This document shows, piece by piece, positions 1 through 9,238 of a DNA stretch of 64,000 nt. A program made the translations under genes and the position numbers. Source of the DNA: ChocPot-Mid sp043804925 (lineage in GTDB: Bacteria > Bacteroidota > Ignavibacteria > Kapaibacteriales > UBA2268); the NCBI GenBank assembly GCA_043804925.1, contig JAZDIP010000014.1, positions 59,975 to 123,974 on the forward strand, given 5' to 3'. Every line of letters starts with the position of its first letter. The stretch's first letter is position 1. A model generated the notes under the pieces. The model was not told the origin of the DNA. It did no database searches and saw only the letters and a list, made by a program, of their open reading frames with translations.

Positions 1-722
1 CTATTTCAGTAAGACGTGCAGTAAACGGATACGAGTTAATACATGGCGAAAGACGTCTCAGAGCTTGTATTCAGGCAGGACTAACAAAAATACCCGCTTA
101 CATTCTCGAAGTAAAATCCGATGTCGAAATGCTGACACTTGCTCTTATCGAGAATGTTCAAAGAGCAGATTTAAACCCGATTGAAGCGGCAAACGGTTAT
201 CAAAGATTGATTGAAGAATGCAACCTCACTCAGGAGCAGGTGGCTCAAAAAATCGGCAAGGACAGGTCAACGATTACGAATTTTCTAAGGTTATTGAAAT
301 TACCTCAAAAAATTCAATTGAGCTTGAGAAACAGGGAAATCACTACAGGTCATGCTCGTGCTTTACTCTCGTTAGCAGAGCCCAAATTGATGCTTTCTAC
401 ATGGAATGAAATTATGAGCAAAGATTTGTCTGTACGAGCCACAGAAAATCTTGTTAAAAAAATTTTAGGTAATAATCTGTCTGGTGAAGCTACACCAAAA
501 GTAAAGGACGACGGGGTAAAAGACGGCAAATCACATGTGAGCTACGAAACGGCTTTAGTTCTTCGTGATTACGAAAAGAAATTACGTCATATTTTCGGTA
601 CACAAGTCAAAATCTCCACGAAATCGAATGAAAGCGGTTCTATTCAACTTGACTTTTTTTCAAAAGATGATTTCGAAAGAATAGTTGATTTACTTTCGTA
701 TGTTGAAACTAAAATTCAATAG
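1..722 (+). CDS. parB: ParB chromosome-partitioning protein (5' end cut by window)
   Basis: ParB binds parS sites near the origin and, with ParA, segregates the chromosome. The gene enters from the left edge, reading from base 3, so the N-terminus is missing. The box II GERR motif lies at bases 45-56, followed by the family signature ALIENVQRADLNPIEAA and a helix-turn-helix (TQEQVAQKIGKDRSTITN). A low-complexity linker and a C-terminal region of about 60 residues, the usual dimerisation domain, follow. About 40 residues precede the first internal Met at base 129 in the same frame and match the family, so that Met is not the start. A thioesterase gene follows 5 bp downstream. Only the missing N-terminus limits this call. 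Confidence 0.95.
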   Translation, partial: ISVRRAVNGYELIHGERRLRACIQAGLTKIPAYILEVKSDVEMLTLALIENVQRADLNPIEAANGYQRLIEECNLTQEQVAQKIGKDRSTITNFLRLLKLPQKIQLSLRNREITTGHARALLSLAEPKLMLSTWNEIMSKDLSVRATENLVKKILGNNLSGEATPKVKDDGVKDGKSHVSYETALVLRDYEKKLRHIFGTQVKISTKSNESGSIQLDFFSKDDFERIVDLLSYVETKIQ

Positions 723-727
723 ATGTA

Positions 728-1162
728 ATGGATATTGTAGATAAAATTATTCTAAAAAATACCTGTCAGATTAGAGTCCGCTATGCAGAAACAGATAAAA
801 TGGGGATAGTCTACAATGGAAATTACCTCACATATTTTGAAGTGGCAAGAGTTGAACTTATGAGACAAACCGGTTTGCCATATCCCGAATTCGAAAAAGC
901 AGGATATCAGTTACCGCTTGTGGAGTCACATGTTAATTATTATAGTTCAGCATTTTTTGATGACCTTTTAAATATAGAGGCATTATTAAATTTCGAAATG
1001 AAACCTGTCCTGAAAATTAATTATAATATTTTTAGAGATAATACGACAATTACAACAGGATATACTGTACATAGTTATTTTAATAATATTTTAAAGAAAG
1101 CAGTACGTCCGCCAAAAATTTTTGTTGATGCTATAATTGAAGCAAGTAAAATTAAAAAATGA
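728..1162 (+). CDS. YbgC/FadM-like acyl-CoA thioesterase (hotdog fold)
   Basis: This is a small single-domain hotdog protein of 144 residues, the usual size for the 4HBT/YbgC family, which hydrolyses acyl-CoA thioesters in the cytoplasm. The N-terminal signature RYAETDKMGIVYNGNYL is clear and is followed by YFEVARVELMR; the acidic/Thr-Asp part aligns with the catalytic Asp region of YbgC. It starts 5 bp after parB and may be co-transcribed with it. The substrate cannot be deduced. YbgC in other bacteria is linked to the Tol-Pal cluster, which is not present here. Confidence 0.85.
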   Translation: MDIVDKIILKNTCQIRVRYAETDKMGIVYNGNYLTYFEVARVELMRQTGLPYPEFEKAGYQLPLVESHVNYYSSAFFDDLLNIEALLNFEMKPVLKINYNIFRDNTTITTGYTVHSYFNNILKKAVRPPKIFVDAIIEASKIKK

Positions 1163-1222
1163 AAGAGAGTGAGTATAGCGTTTTTTACTATAAGTTTCAT
1201 TAAAATATTTGGGAATTTAAAA

Positions 1223-2167
1223 ATGAAAAAACTATTGTTTATAGGTATGATATTTGTGTTTGCGTCGCCGCTATACTCAAACACATCTCCTTTTCAATCA
1301 CTGAGGTTTTTGGGTAGTGCCAGAGCCACAGCTCTTGCCGGCAGCTTTGAAGCAATAACAAATGACCCGACGTCAATATTCTTCAATCCTGCAGCTGTTC
1401 ATACAATCGAAAAGAAAAATTTTTCAACAACTTTCTTTAAACATTTGCTCGATATCAATTCCGGTCAGGTAGTATATATACTCCCTGAAAAACAAAAATG
1501 GGCAGAAGATGGTATAGTCGGCGCATCAGTAAGTTATAACAGTTTTGGCAGTTTTGATTATGCCGATGATTACGGCAATACTAATGGGACTTTTGGTGCC
1601 AACGATTTGTCAATGGCAATAACTTATTCCAATGAACTTGATTCAAATTTTTATTATGGTGTAACAGCCAAAATGTTGTTTGTGAATATAGAAAAAGCAA
1701 ATTCATTTGCGTTTGGATTCGATGCAGGAGTGATTTATTTGATACCTGATAAGCGAACGAATATAGGTGTTTCGGTATTGCATCTTGGGTCCCAATTCAC
1801 ATCTCTCGATGGTACGAGGGAATCTTTGCCGCTGGATGTAAGGGCAGGTGTCAACCACCGTCTAAGAGGTTTGCCTTTGTTATTCAATTTTTCACTTCAT
1901 CACTTAGCAGATGAAACAGATAATTTTTTTGACAAATTCTTAAGTTTTTCTTTCGGGGGTGAGTTTTATTTTGGTGATTATGTGAAAGTCAGATTAGGTT
2001 ACGACAACCAAATCAGAAGATTTACGGCACCTTCTAATGATAAAAAGTTTTCCGGATTTTCCGGAGGCATTGGAATTCAAACGGATATTTTGAATTTAGA
2101 TTACGGAGTTGCCCAAATAGGTAATTCTGCTCTATTACATAGATTTTCCATTGGACTGGAAATTTAG
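1223..2167 (+). CDS. PorV/PorQ-type outer-membrane beta-barrel protein
   Basis: The family is FadL-like barrels associated with type IX secretion, where PorV shuttles substrates to the sortase and PorQ is a related barrel. The start is taken at ATG 1223 because it begins an ordinary signal peptide (MKKLLFIGMIFVFASPLYS); an upstream GTG at 1169 would add 18 residues before it. The mature N-terminus has the family hallmark of a SARATALAGSFEA segment, then NDPTSIFFNPAAV. The rest alternates hydrophobic and polar residues in barrel-like strands and ends FSIGLEI. The T9SS substrates elsewhere in the window fit this role. Which subfamily it belongs to is not settled. Confidence 0.8.
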   Translation: MKKLLFIGMIFVFASPLYSNTSPFQSLRFLGSARATALAGSFEAITNDPTSIFFNPAAVHTIEKKNFSTTFFKHLLDINSGQVVYILPEKQKWAEDGIVGASVSYNSFGSFDYADDYGNTNGTFGANDLSMAITYSNELDSNFYYGVTAKMLFVNIEKANSFAFGFDAGVIYLIPDKRTNIGVSVLHLGSQFTSLDGTRESLPLDVRAGVNHRLRGLPLLFNFSLHHLADETDNFFDKFLSFSFGGEFYFGDYVKVRLGYDNQIRRFTAPSNDKKFSGFSGGIGIQTDILNLDYGVAQIGNSALLHRFSIGLEI

Positions 2168-2196
2168 ATTTTTTTTATTTTTTATAGGATTATATC

Positions 2197-2604
2197 ATGA
2201 AGAAATTATTGATTTTAGTTTTGGTTTTTGTAATAGCTCAAACAGGTATTACTTTTTCCCAACAAAATACACAATTAAAAACAGCAAAAGACTTTCCTGT
2301 ACTAAAACCGACTTTTATTGTTTCAGATATTTATATTGCCATGCAAATTCTCGATGGAATTGAATTAAACGGCAATGAAGTTGATGCATTTCTCGAGGTT
2401 AAGAATACAATGAAATCCTTTTTGGAAACAGCACAAAACAACAAACTGAAAGCTAATGACAATATCAAAGTTGATTTGCCCGGTCATATTGCTCAGAATG
2501 CTTTAACGTTTCTTTCGAGGTCTGTTTTAAAAGGGAGTATGGCTGAGCAATACAAACGGTTTGTGGAAGCTATTATCGAATCATCGAAGACGGAAAAGAA
2601 GTAA
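2197..2604 (+). CDS. Small secreted protein of unknown function
   Basis: This 135-residue protein has an N-terminal signal peptide (MKKLLILVLVFVIAQTGITFS) and a mostly helical, charged mature part. No lipobox and no family I recognise. It begins 29 bp after the PorV-like gene on the same strand and probably shares its transcript. A strong bidirectional terminator-like hairpin lies 55 bp beyond its stop. It could be a periplasmic partner of the PorV-like barrel, but that is only suggested by position. Confidence 0.6.
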   Translation: MKKLLILVLVFVIAQTGITFSQQNTQLKTAKDFPVLKPTFIVSDIYIAMQILDGIELNGNEVDAFLEVKNTMKSFLETAQNNKLKANDNIKVDLPGHIAQNALTFLSRSVLKGSMAEQYKRFVEAIIESSKTEKK

Positions 2605-2658
2605 GAAGACAGTAGTCTGAAGACAGAAGTCTGAATTTTTTGTGAAACTGGAAAAGTG

Positions 2659-2698
2659 AAAAACGAATAGTGAAGAATAATTCGCTATTCGTTTTTTT
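2659..2698. terminator. Bidirectional terminator-like hairpin between convergent genes
   Basis: The arms AAAAACGAATAG (2659-2670) and CTATTCGTTTTT (2685-2696) pair perfectly over 12 bp around a 14-nt loop. The hairpin is flanked by an A-run on one side and a T-run on the other, so it would end transcripts from both the small secreted gene and the SBBP gene. Just before it, 2607-2634 holds two near-identical 14-bp direct copies containing GACAG and GTCTGA. Confidence 0.75.
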
Positions 2699-2709
2699 AA
2701 TTGCATCAT

Positions 2710-5133
2710 TTATCTCATCACAACAAATTTCTGTATTACATCCTCAAACCTCATAAAATACAGTCCCGAAGGCACATCCGAAACATCAATGCGTAGGGGT
2801 AATTCATGAATTGCCCCTACCGGAATTCGTTTCCCATAAACATCAAAAATCTGTATCTTCTTTCTGCCATCTGCCGTCTGCTGTCTGCCGCCTACAGAGA
2901 TTTCTATGTAATCGGAAGCAGGATTGGGAAATATTCTTATTTCACTATCCTCAATTTTTGAATCCTTAACTCCTATTCCGTCTCTTAAATCTAATTTTGC
3001 TAAAAATATATCGGCACCACGGGCTAGTGAACCATTAGAAAAGGGAAAATCATAAGAACCTGTCCAACCGTAAAGATATACTATTCCATCCTTTGTGACC
3101 GCCATCGCTTGCGGATAATCGTAACCCTGACCACCAAAATAAGAGCCATATTTCACTTCCTTACCGTCACTGCTTAACTTAAGTATATAAACCTCTTTTT
3201 CCCATGTTATATCTTTTGAAAAAGCATCTTCGGTTACAGGACGTGGATAATCCAAAGTTACATCAGAAAAGTAAATATTATTTTGTCCATCTACTTCTAA
3301 TAAATTGTATATTTCTAAATGTATAGGTTCCGGACTGCCACCTGAGAAACCTGCCGTAAATACTATTTCATTTTTTCTCCAATCAAACTTTGTTATAAAA
3401 ATATATCCTCTGTGTTTATTACCTATATAATGATATTGAAAAGCCGTATCAGTTAACTTGTACCTTGTATCTGATGAATATCCTAAAAAATAAACAAATC
3501 CCAAAGAATCCATAGCCATGTCCAATGCAACAGCCCTGCTGCTGTCACTTAGGAATGTTGAATATAACAATTCACTGCCATCTGCAGAGATAATCGAGAA
3601 GAAAGGAACCATGGGGCTGTCACCGCTGACATTAATATATTCCGGAATAAATGCATTTTCGGTAGTTGGAAAATTCTCTGCTTGTGTCCTTCCATATATA
3701 TACAGATTTCCTTCATTGTCGGGTAGGATGCAATTCACATAATCATAACTGGACCCACCAAAATATGTAGCATATACTATTCTTTTTTCTTTTGGATTGA
3801 ATTTTAGTAAATAAGCATCACCATCTCTTGTATTAATGGTATCCCCCTGAAAAGTATTAAATAATGCATTATCGCTTATAAAAATACTGTCTTTGCTTTT
3901 TACATAAGAATGTATGTAATAATTACCTTGAATATCCATCATTATTTGTGTATTACCCTCAAGAGAATTATTACCTTTAGAAATTCCAAGAAAAGTCGAG
4001 TATAATACTTCTTTTCCATCATTACTTATTTTTGTAATATATGAATCATCTCTAATTCCTTCTTTTTGATAGGCATCATCTGTAACCGGAAAATCTTTAT
4101 AATTGTCTCCAATAAAATATCCGTAAATATTGATATTATTTTCATTATCTAATATGAAAGATGTTACTCCCCATCTATTTCCAAAATAAGTACAGTATAT
4201 AAAATCTTGAGTTATAGCATCCATTTTTGCTATAAATCGAAAATTGTTTTTTCTAGTACTATCAATATATATCGTATCCGTAACCGGAAATTCTTTTCCC
4301 TGTGTACTACCGGAAAAATAAACATTTTCACTATTATCAAACTGGACTGAACCGGCGGAAAAATCCATACCGAGACTTGATATTTGCCTGATATATACTA
4401 AAGGGTCTATAATTAATTTTTTTGAAGTATCGTAATTAGAAATTGAAAAGGAAAAAGTATTTCCGGATTTTTTGACAAATTTGCACTTGATTTCTTTTTT
4501 CGCATTATTTATTTCCTGATAGGCAAATATATTTCCCAATTTAATTAATCCCATTTCCGAATTAATTATTAATTCTCCATTATCAACCTGTATATTCGAG
4601 CATGAAGAAAATTCCAGTTGGATTTGTCCGGGATTTGCTCCCGGCTCAACAATCAAATCATACCTTAAATTATTTTCTTCCAGATAATACTTAATGTCAA
4701 TTCCTTTATATAAGTTTCGCAAAGTTACAGTTCCATAGCAAGGTACTTCTTTGATTCTTTTATTTTCATCTTTGTAACCGAGAAAATTGAAATATGTGAT
4801 TTGTTTATAATCTTCAAATAATTCCGAATTGTTAATATTTGAATTCTTGAAGTTCAACTTAATGACTTCACCTTTTCGGGTCAGATTTTGATGATTTTCT
4901 TTTTCCGGGAGGTATTCTCCGGGAACATTTGTTTTAGCAGGAATAGATTCAAATTTGAAAACATCGATTGTGATGCCATCTTTTGTTATCCAAAAATTTC
5001 TGTTTGAACTTTGATATAAGTAACAAACCCGGCTGTCCCATTGACCTTTGTTTTTGATAAAAAAATCAAAATCGAAAGCAAGTAATTCGCAGCTTGAAAG
5101 AATTAATACCAAAATAATTAATGTTTTTTTCAT
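2710..5133 (-). CDS. Large secreted SBBP-repeat protein with T9SS sorting domain
   Basis: This 807-residue exported protein has a signal peptide (MKKTLIILVLILSSCELLAF). It then has the N-terminal domain common before SBBP repeats, beginning NKGQWDSRVCYLYQSSNRNF. A series of beta-propeller-like SBBP repeats follows, marked by recurring YSTFLG, YATYFGG and YGSYFGGQGYDYPQA segments. The C-terminal 80 or so residues are a type A T9SS sorting domain (IFPNPASDYIEISV ... GLYFMRF), so the protein should cross the outer membrane by T9SS. The sorting domain carries two repeat-derived insertions: a GCAGAC-rich block (2862-2893) and a GTA...TAC palindrome (2793-2820) translated as VGAIHELPL. The ligand or function is unknown. 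Confidence 0.85.
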   Translation of the reverse strand: MKKTLIILVLILSSCELLAFDFDFFIKNKGQWDSRVCYLYQSSNRNFWITKDGITIDVFKFESIPAKTNVPGEYLPEKENHQNLTRKGEVIKLNFKNSNINNSELFEDYKQITYFNFLGYKDENKRIKEVPCYGTVTLRNLYKGIDIKYYLEENNLRYDLIVEPGANPGQIQLEFSSCSNIQVDNGELIINSEMGLIKLGNIFAYQEINNAKKEIKCKFVKKSGNTFSFSISNYDTSKKLIIDPLVYIRQISSLGMDFSAGSVQFDNSENVYFSGSTQGKEFPVTDTIYIDSTRKNNFRFIAKMDAITQDFIYCTYFGNRWGVTSFILDNENNINIYGYFIGDNYKDFPVTDDAYQKEGIRDDSYITKISNDGKEVLYSTFLGISKGNNSLEGNTQIMMDIQGNYYIHSYVKSKDSIFISDNALFNTFQGDTINTRDGDAYLLKFNPKEKRIVYATYFGGSSYDYVNCILPDNEGNLYIYGRTQAENFPTTENAFIPEYINVSGDSPMVPFFSIISADGSELLYSTFLSDSSRAVALDMAMDSLGFVYFLGYSSDTRYKLTDTAFQYHYIGNKHRGYIFITKFDWRKNEIVFTAGFSGGSPEPIHLEIYNLLEVDGQNNIYFSDVTLDYPRPVTEDAFSKDITWEKEVYILKLSSDGKEVKYGSYFGGQGYDYPQAMAVTKDGIVYLYGWTGSYDFPFSNGSLARGADIFLAKLDLRDGIGVKDSKIEDSEIRIFPNPASDYIEISVGGRQQTADGRKKIQIFDVYGKRIPVGAIHELPLRIDVSDVPSGLYFMRFEDVIQKFVVMR
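2793..2820. repeat. GTA...TAC palindrome inside a coding region
   Basis: A 28-bp near-palindrome opens GTAGGGG and closes CCCCTAC around an AATTCATGAATT core. It lies in frame inside the T9SS sorting domain of the SBBP protein. It belongs with the similar elements at 20512, 20659, 32535 and 47728. Confidence 0.75.
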
Positions 5134-5376
5134 ATCTTTCTCCTAAATAGTTCAGCCCGATAAATTATTAACTTTTAACTGTTGATAAACACAAACAACT
5201 ACTTATTTATCTCCTATTATTAAATTATAAGGAAATATAACAATGTAAAATTAATTATTATTAATAGTTGAGTATTCAGAATATATACTCTTAAAATGCA
5301 GTTTATTTATTGACTGGAAAGATAAAACTACATTCCGGTTTGTTGAGATTTGATTTATTTCAGTTTATATATTGCC

Positions 5377-5676
5377 TCAGTTCTCTATAATAAATTGAAA
5401 ATCGTCTTCGTTTTCCTTCTCTCTTTTGTATTGTTCCTGCTCGATATAATCTCTTACGGCTGGTTTCATAAAAACGTTATTTATACTGTAATTTGTAAGA
5501 CATTTAGCTAAAATACTCGTACGGGTTTCAAGCGGGATTGAATTATTGATTAATATAATTTCTTCATTATTTATTGTACAATTACCGCCTTTGAATTTTC
5601 CGTTTTCTTTTCTGACGGTAACGCCGATTCTTTTTGCAATATCCAACATTTCATCATAAACTTCATTAATTTTCAT
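5377..5676 (-). CDS. Small conserved-looking cytoplasmic protein, unknown function
   Basis: This is a 99-residue protein with no signal or membrane segment, rich in charged residues and ending in an acidic tail (EDDFQFIIEN). The start is placed at ATG 5676, because AGGA sits 5 nt upstream and this start lies just after the stop of the upstream gene; a start at 5721 would overlap that gene. The middle (NCTINNEEIILINNSIPLE) is reminiscent of small proteins found near membrane or maturation genes in Bacteroidota, but I cannot name a family. It is likely translated from the same mRNA as the membrane gene. Confidence 0.6.
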   Translation of the reverse strand: MKINEVYDEMLDIAKRIGVTVRKENGKFKGGNCTINNEEIILINNSIPLETRTSILAKCLTNYSINNVFMKPAVRDYIEQEQYKREKENEDDFQFIIEN

Positions 5677-5689
5677 TGATGGTCCTATA

Positions 5690-6262
5690 TTATTTAACGT
5701 TAATATTATTGTCATTTTCATTATTGTTTGATTCGATTTTCTTTCTATTAAGCGGTTGCCAAATAATTATTAGTACTGCTGTAAAAGCCGACAAGAAAGA
5801 CAATGTTGCCGGTATAGTCAATTTTGAATACCGGGAAACAAAATAGTCCTGAACTATTGTGTCATTAAAACTTTTTATCAATTCATTATTAAATGCAAGT
5901 ATTATTTTAATATCATAATACATAAGGTAGAACTCAATAGGAGACGCAAGAAGTATCAGGACAAATGACATTAGAAGCCATCCTTTTAATTTGAATTCCT
6001 TTCGGTAATAAAGGAAAAGATATATTGAAGAAACAAAAGTCATACAAAAACCGATTATAGTATAAAAACCGGTGATTCTGAAAAGAGATACTGTTATTAA
6101 CCTTGCTTCATCACTGTACCAGTTTTTCAAAGTAAGTTCAGTACCGGGGACAAAAATATCAAAAGCGATTGCATTTCTTGCAACCGTACCTCCCAGCCAG
6201 ATTATTACACCGACCGTTAATAACGACAGAAATATTTTGGTTAATATCGTGTTATTCTTCAT
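5690..6262 (-). CDS. Four-helix membrane protein, unknown function
   Basis: This 190-residue protein has four hydrophobic segments, at roughly residues 8-28, 60-85, 93-117 and 147-168, then a hydrophilic Asn-rich tail (ESNNNENDNNINVK). No catalytic motif is visible. A TATTTTTG promoter-like -7 element on the same strand lies at 6293-6300, about 30 nt upstream of the ATG. The small gene at 5377 follows 13 bp downstream, so the two are probably one operon. Function unknown. Confidence 0.65.
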   Translation of the reverse strand: MKNNTILTKIFLSLLTVGVIIWLGGTVARNAIAFDIFVPGTELTLKNWYSDEARLITVSLFRITGFYTIIGFCMTFVSSIYLFLYYRKEFKLKGWLLMSFVLILLASPIEFYLMYYDIKIILAFNNELIKSFNDTIVQDYFVSRYSKLTIPATLSFLSAFTAVLIIIWQPLNRKKIESNNNENDNNINVK

Positions 6263-6579
6263 TTAATCAATTCCTTGCTTTATACTGCTATACAAAAATA
6301 ACAAATTTTAGGATTTTACAAATATTTTAATAAGTTTAATCAGTAAGACCTGTCTAATAATTTTAAAGTCGATGTGCTATTTGGTATTAAATTTATTTAG
6401 ATTAAAAAATCTTGCAACATTGATAATAATGACAGACAAAATGAAGCTGAAAATATAAATAATTAAAAAAAATAAACTATCAATTAATAAATAAATCAAA
6501 ATTCATTATATATGATAACATTATTAAATAAAATTGTATTAATTTAGATTTTATATTTTATACATTTATTGAGAAATTT
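6263..6579. other. AT-rich intergenic region between divergent genes
   Basis: These 317 bp separate the membrane gene (-) from the nucleotidyltransferase (+). They are very AT-rich and hold no credible ORF, RNA or strong hairpin. The only motif of note is TATTTTTG on the minus strand at 6293-6300, a plausible promoter element for the leftward gene. No clear promoter could be picked for the rightward gene. Confidence 0.6.
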
Positions 6580-7554
6580 ATGAGAGCAGTAATTCCCGTT
6601 GCAGGTGTAGGGACAAGATTAAGACCACATACTTATTCTTTGCCTAAAGTCTTGTTGAATGTAGCCGGCAAGCCCATTTTGGCTCATATAATGGATGCCA
6701 TAATCGAACAAGGTATCACAAAAGCAACAATAATTACCGGATATATGAGAAAAACTGTGGAGTCTTTTGTAAGGCAAAGATACAACATAGAAGTTGATTT
6801 TGTTCCACAAAAGGAATCCCTTGGTTTGGGACATGCAATTTGGACCGGACAAGATACATACGATAACGAACCATTGATGATTATTCTGGGTGATACGGTA
6901 TTTGATGTTGATTTGAAGTTAGCTGAAAAATCCGGTATATCATCTATCGGAGTTAAGAAAGTTGAAGACCCCAGAAGATTTGGGGTCGTTATAAAAAATG
7001 ACAGCGGATATATTACCAAATTTGTCGAAAAACCCAAAGAATTTGTCTCGGATTTAGCAATTGTCGGCTTATATTATATTTCAAATCCGCAATTGCTTAT
7101 GCAATGTTTAAACGAAGTTGTTGAAAAAGATATTCAAACAAGCGGTGAATACCAATTGACAGATGCCTTACAGTTAATGTTGGAAAAAGGCGAAAAATTT
7201 TCTTCATTCCAGGTTGAGGGATGGTTCGATTGCGGAAAGCCGGAAACACTTTTGTCAACCAATCGTCACTTATTAGATAAACAAAATCAATTTCCTGCTC
7301 CAAATGGTTCGGTGATTATTCCACCGGTATTTATTGCACCCGATGCTAAAATTATTCGTTCCATCATTGGTCCTTATGCAACAGTTGCTGACGGAGCCAC
7401 TGTGGAGGATAGTATTATCCGCGATACTATTATTAGCAACGGAGCAAAAGTTTGTTCGTCTTTGTTAACAGAATCAATTATTGGAAACAACGCTCAGGTA
7501 AAGGGTAATTTTATCAAAATGAATGTTGGAAATTCCAGCGAAATCAATTACTAA
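6580..7554 (+). CDS. Sugar-1-phosphate nucleotidyltransferase (NDP-sugar pyrophosphorylase)
   Basis: The enzyme joins a sugar-1-phosphate to an NTP to give an NDP-sugar plus pyrophosphate in the cytoplasm. The N-terminal Rossmann-like domain has the nucleotide-binding signature AGVGTRLRPHTYSLPK (residues 8-23), then VEKP and GEYQLTDALQ, which bind sugar and metal. The C-terminal 90 residues form hexapeptide-type left-handed helix repeats (APDAKIIRSIIGPYATV). Length, 324 residues, fits the long glucose-1-phosphate thymidylyl/uridylyltransferase group. Which nucleotide and sugar it uses cannot be told. HydG follows 112 bp downstream with no obvious functional link. Confidence 0.85.
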   Translation: MRAVIPVAGVGTRLRPHTYSLPKVLLNVAGKPILAHIMDAIIEQGITKATIITGYMRKTVESFVRQRYNIEVDFVPQKESLGLGHAIWTGQDTYDNEPLMIILGDTVFDVDLKLAEKSGISSIGVKKVEDPRRFGVVIKNDSGYITKFVEKPKEFVSDLAIVGLYYISNPQLLMQCLNEVVEKDIQTSGEYQLTDALQLMLEKGEKFSSFQVEGWFDCGKPETLLSTNRHLLDKQNQFPAPNGSVIIPPVFIAPDAKIIRSIIGPYATVADGATVEDSIIRDTIISNGAKVCSSLLTESIIGNNAQVKGNFIKMNVGNSSEINY

Positions 7555-7666
7555 CTTTAAATGATGACCGTGCAACGAATTTCAATAGCCGGTTATGGAG
7601 TCCAAATGGCTGATAATCGAAAAAGCTGGATTTATAGGACGTAAGTTATGGAAAAGGATATGAAAA

Positions 7667-9064
7667 GTGGAACACACGATTATAGATGAGGAATTAATTA
7701 ATGCCATATTACTGGATTCTTTAAACGAGAAAAAAGTAAGTGTTGATGATATTCTGAATAAAGCATTAATGTTACAGGGATTGGAATTGCCTGAAATTGC
7801 TTCCTTACTTCAAGTTAATGATAACTATCAATTAGTTAAATTATTCAAAACAGCTTACAAAATTAAACAAAGAATTTACGGGAACAGGATGGTTCTTTTT
7901 GCTCCTTTATATATATCCAATTACTGTTCCAATAACTGTTTGTATTGCGGTTTCAGAACTGATAACAAAGATATTGAGCGAAAGACATTAACAATAGATG
8001 AAATAAAAGAAGAAACTCATGAAATTCTAAGACAAGGTCACAAACGAATTTTGATGCTTATGGGTGAAGAACATAAGAATTGTACTTTTGATTATTTTCT
8101 CGAAGCTATTAATGCAGTTTATAGTGTCAAAGATGAAAAAGGAAGCTCAATAAGAAGAATAAATATTGAAATAGCACCATTATCTGTAGAAGAATTCAAA
8201 AAGCTTAATCAAGTGTCAATAGGAACATATACTGTTTTTCAGGAAACGTATCACCGTGAAACCTATAAAATAATGCATCCAAGCGGTAAAAAAGCTGATT
8301 ATGACAACCGTATCGAAACAATGGACAGAGCATTATCCAATGGTTTACATGATGTAGGGATAGGTGCCTTGTTTGGTTTGTACGATTACAAATTTGAAGT
8401 AATGGCTTTAATAATGCATGCAAAACATCTGGATAAAAAATTTAATGTCGGACCGCATACCATTTCGATTCCAAGAATTTATTCAGCAAAGAATGCTCCG
8501 GTATCTGTTAATATACCCCATAAAGTTTCCGACATGGATTTTAAAAAGTTGATAGCTGTTTTGCGTTTGGCTGTACCTTATACAGGTATAATTCTTTCAA
8601 CCCGCGAACCTGCGGATTTAAGAACCGAACTATTTGAATTAGGTATATCACAACTAAGTGCCGGTTCAAGAACGAGTCCTGGAGGATACAAGCAAGCGTT
8701 CAGTGAGAATGTTGAAGACGGTCAATTTTCACTAAACGACACTCGTACATCCGGTGAAGTTATCTCAGACTTAATCAAGCATGGTTTTATTCCGTCTTTT
8801 TGTACGGCTTGTTATCGTCTTGGCAGGGTAGGAGAGGATTTTATGGATTTGGCAAAACCCGGTTTAATAAAATTAAATTGTCATCCAAATGGATTGCTCA
8901 CTTTAAAGGAATATCTAATAGATTATGCAGATTTGGAAACCCGTAAAGCCGGTGAAGAATTAATTCAGAAAGAACTTAATGAAATTCCGAGCGAAAAGAG
9001 AAAACAAACAACAATTGAGTATCTTAAAAGAATCGAAAAAGGGGAGAGGGACTTGTATTTTTAG
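7667..9064 (+). CDS. hydG: HydG, [FeFe]-hydrogenase H-cluster radical SAM maturase
   Basis: HydG cleaves tyrosine to p-cresol, CO and cyanide and builds the Fe(CO)2CN synthon of the H-cluster. The radical SAM cluster motif is CSNNCLYC (Cys87, 91, 94). The C-terminal second-cluster motif is CTACYRLGRVGEDF (Cys379, 382) with a third Cys at 405 (KLNCHPNG); this extension separates HydG from the thiamine enzyme ThiH. Length 465 is typical. The start is a GTG, supported by AAGGA 8 nt upstream and an in-frame stop just before it. Neither HydE, HydF nor a hydrogenase is in the window, so it is an orphan here. Confidence 0.92.
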   Translation: MEHTIIDEELINAILLDSLNEKKVSVDDILNKALMLQGLELPEIASLLQVNDNYQLVKLFKTAYKIKQRIYGNRMVLFAPLYISNYCSNNCLYCGFRTDNKDIERKTLTIDEIKEETHEILRQGHKRILMLMGEEHKNCTFDYFLEAINAVYSVKDEKGSSIRRINIEIAPLSVEEFKKLNQVSIGTYTVFQETYHRETYKIMHPSGKKADYDNRIETMDRALSNGLHDVGIGALFGLYDYKFEVMALIMHAKHLDKKFNVGPHTISIPRIYSAKNAPVSVNIPHKVSDMDFKKLIAVLRLAVPYTGIILSTREPADLRTELFELGISQLSAGSRTSPGGYKQAFSENVEDGQFSLNDTRTSGEVISDLIKHGFIPSFCTACYRLGRVGEDFMDLAKPGLIKLNCHPNGLLTLKEYLIDYADLETRKAGEELIQKELNEIPSEKRKQTTIEYLKRIEKGERDLYF

Positions 9065-9238
9065 TTTCATGAGTTTCGTAAATTTAATAAAGTGGGGATT
9101 TTTTAGTAACTATATGTTTTGCGTCAAACATAAATACTCCTCTATCAAGAGGTGACAAAGAAATGTTTCCTTCTCATTCTTCTCTTTTTCCCTTTCTAAA
9201 TTCCAAATTCCTGTGCTACAGATGACAAAACATTATTC

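Noticed and set aside
7561..7644. 27-codon ORF before hydG
   Set aside because: No convincing ribosome site, no recognisable peptide; not enough to call a leader gene.
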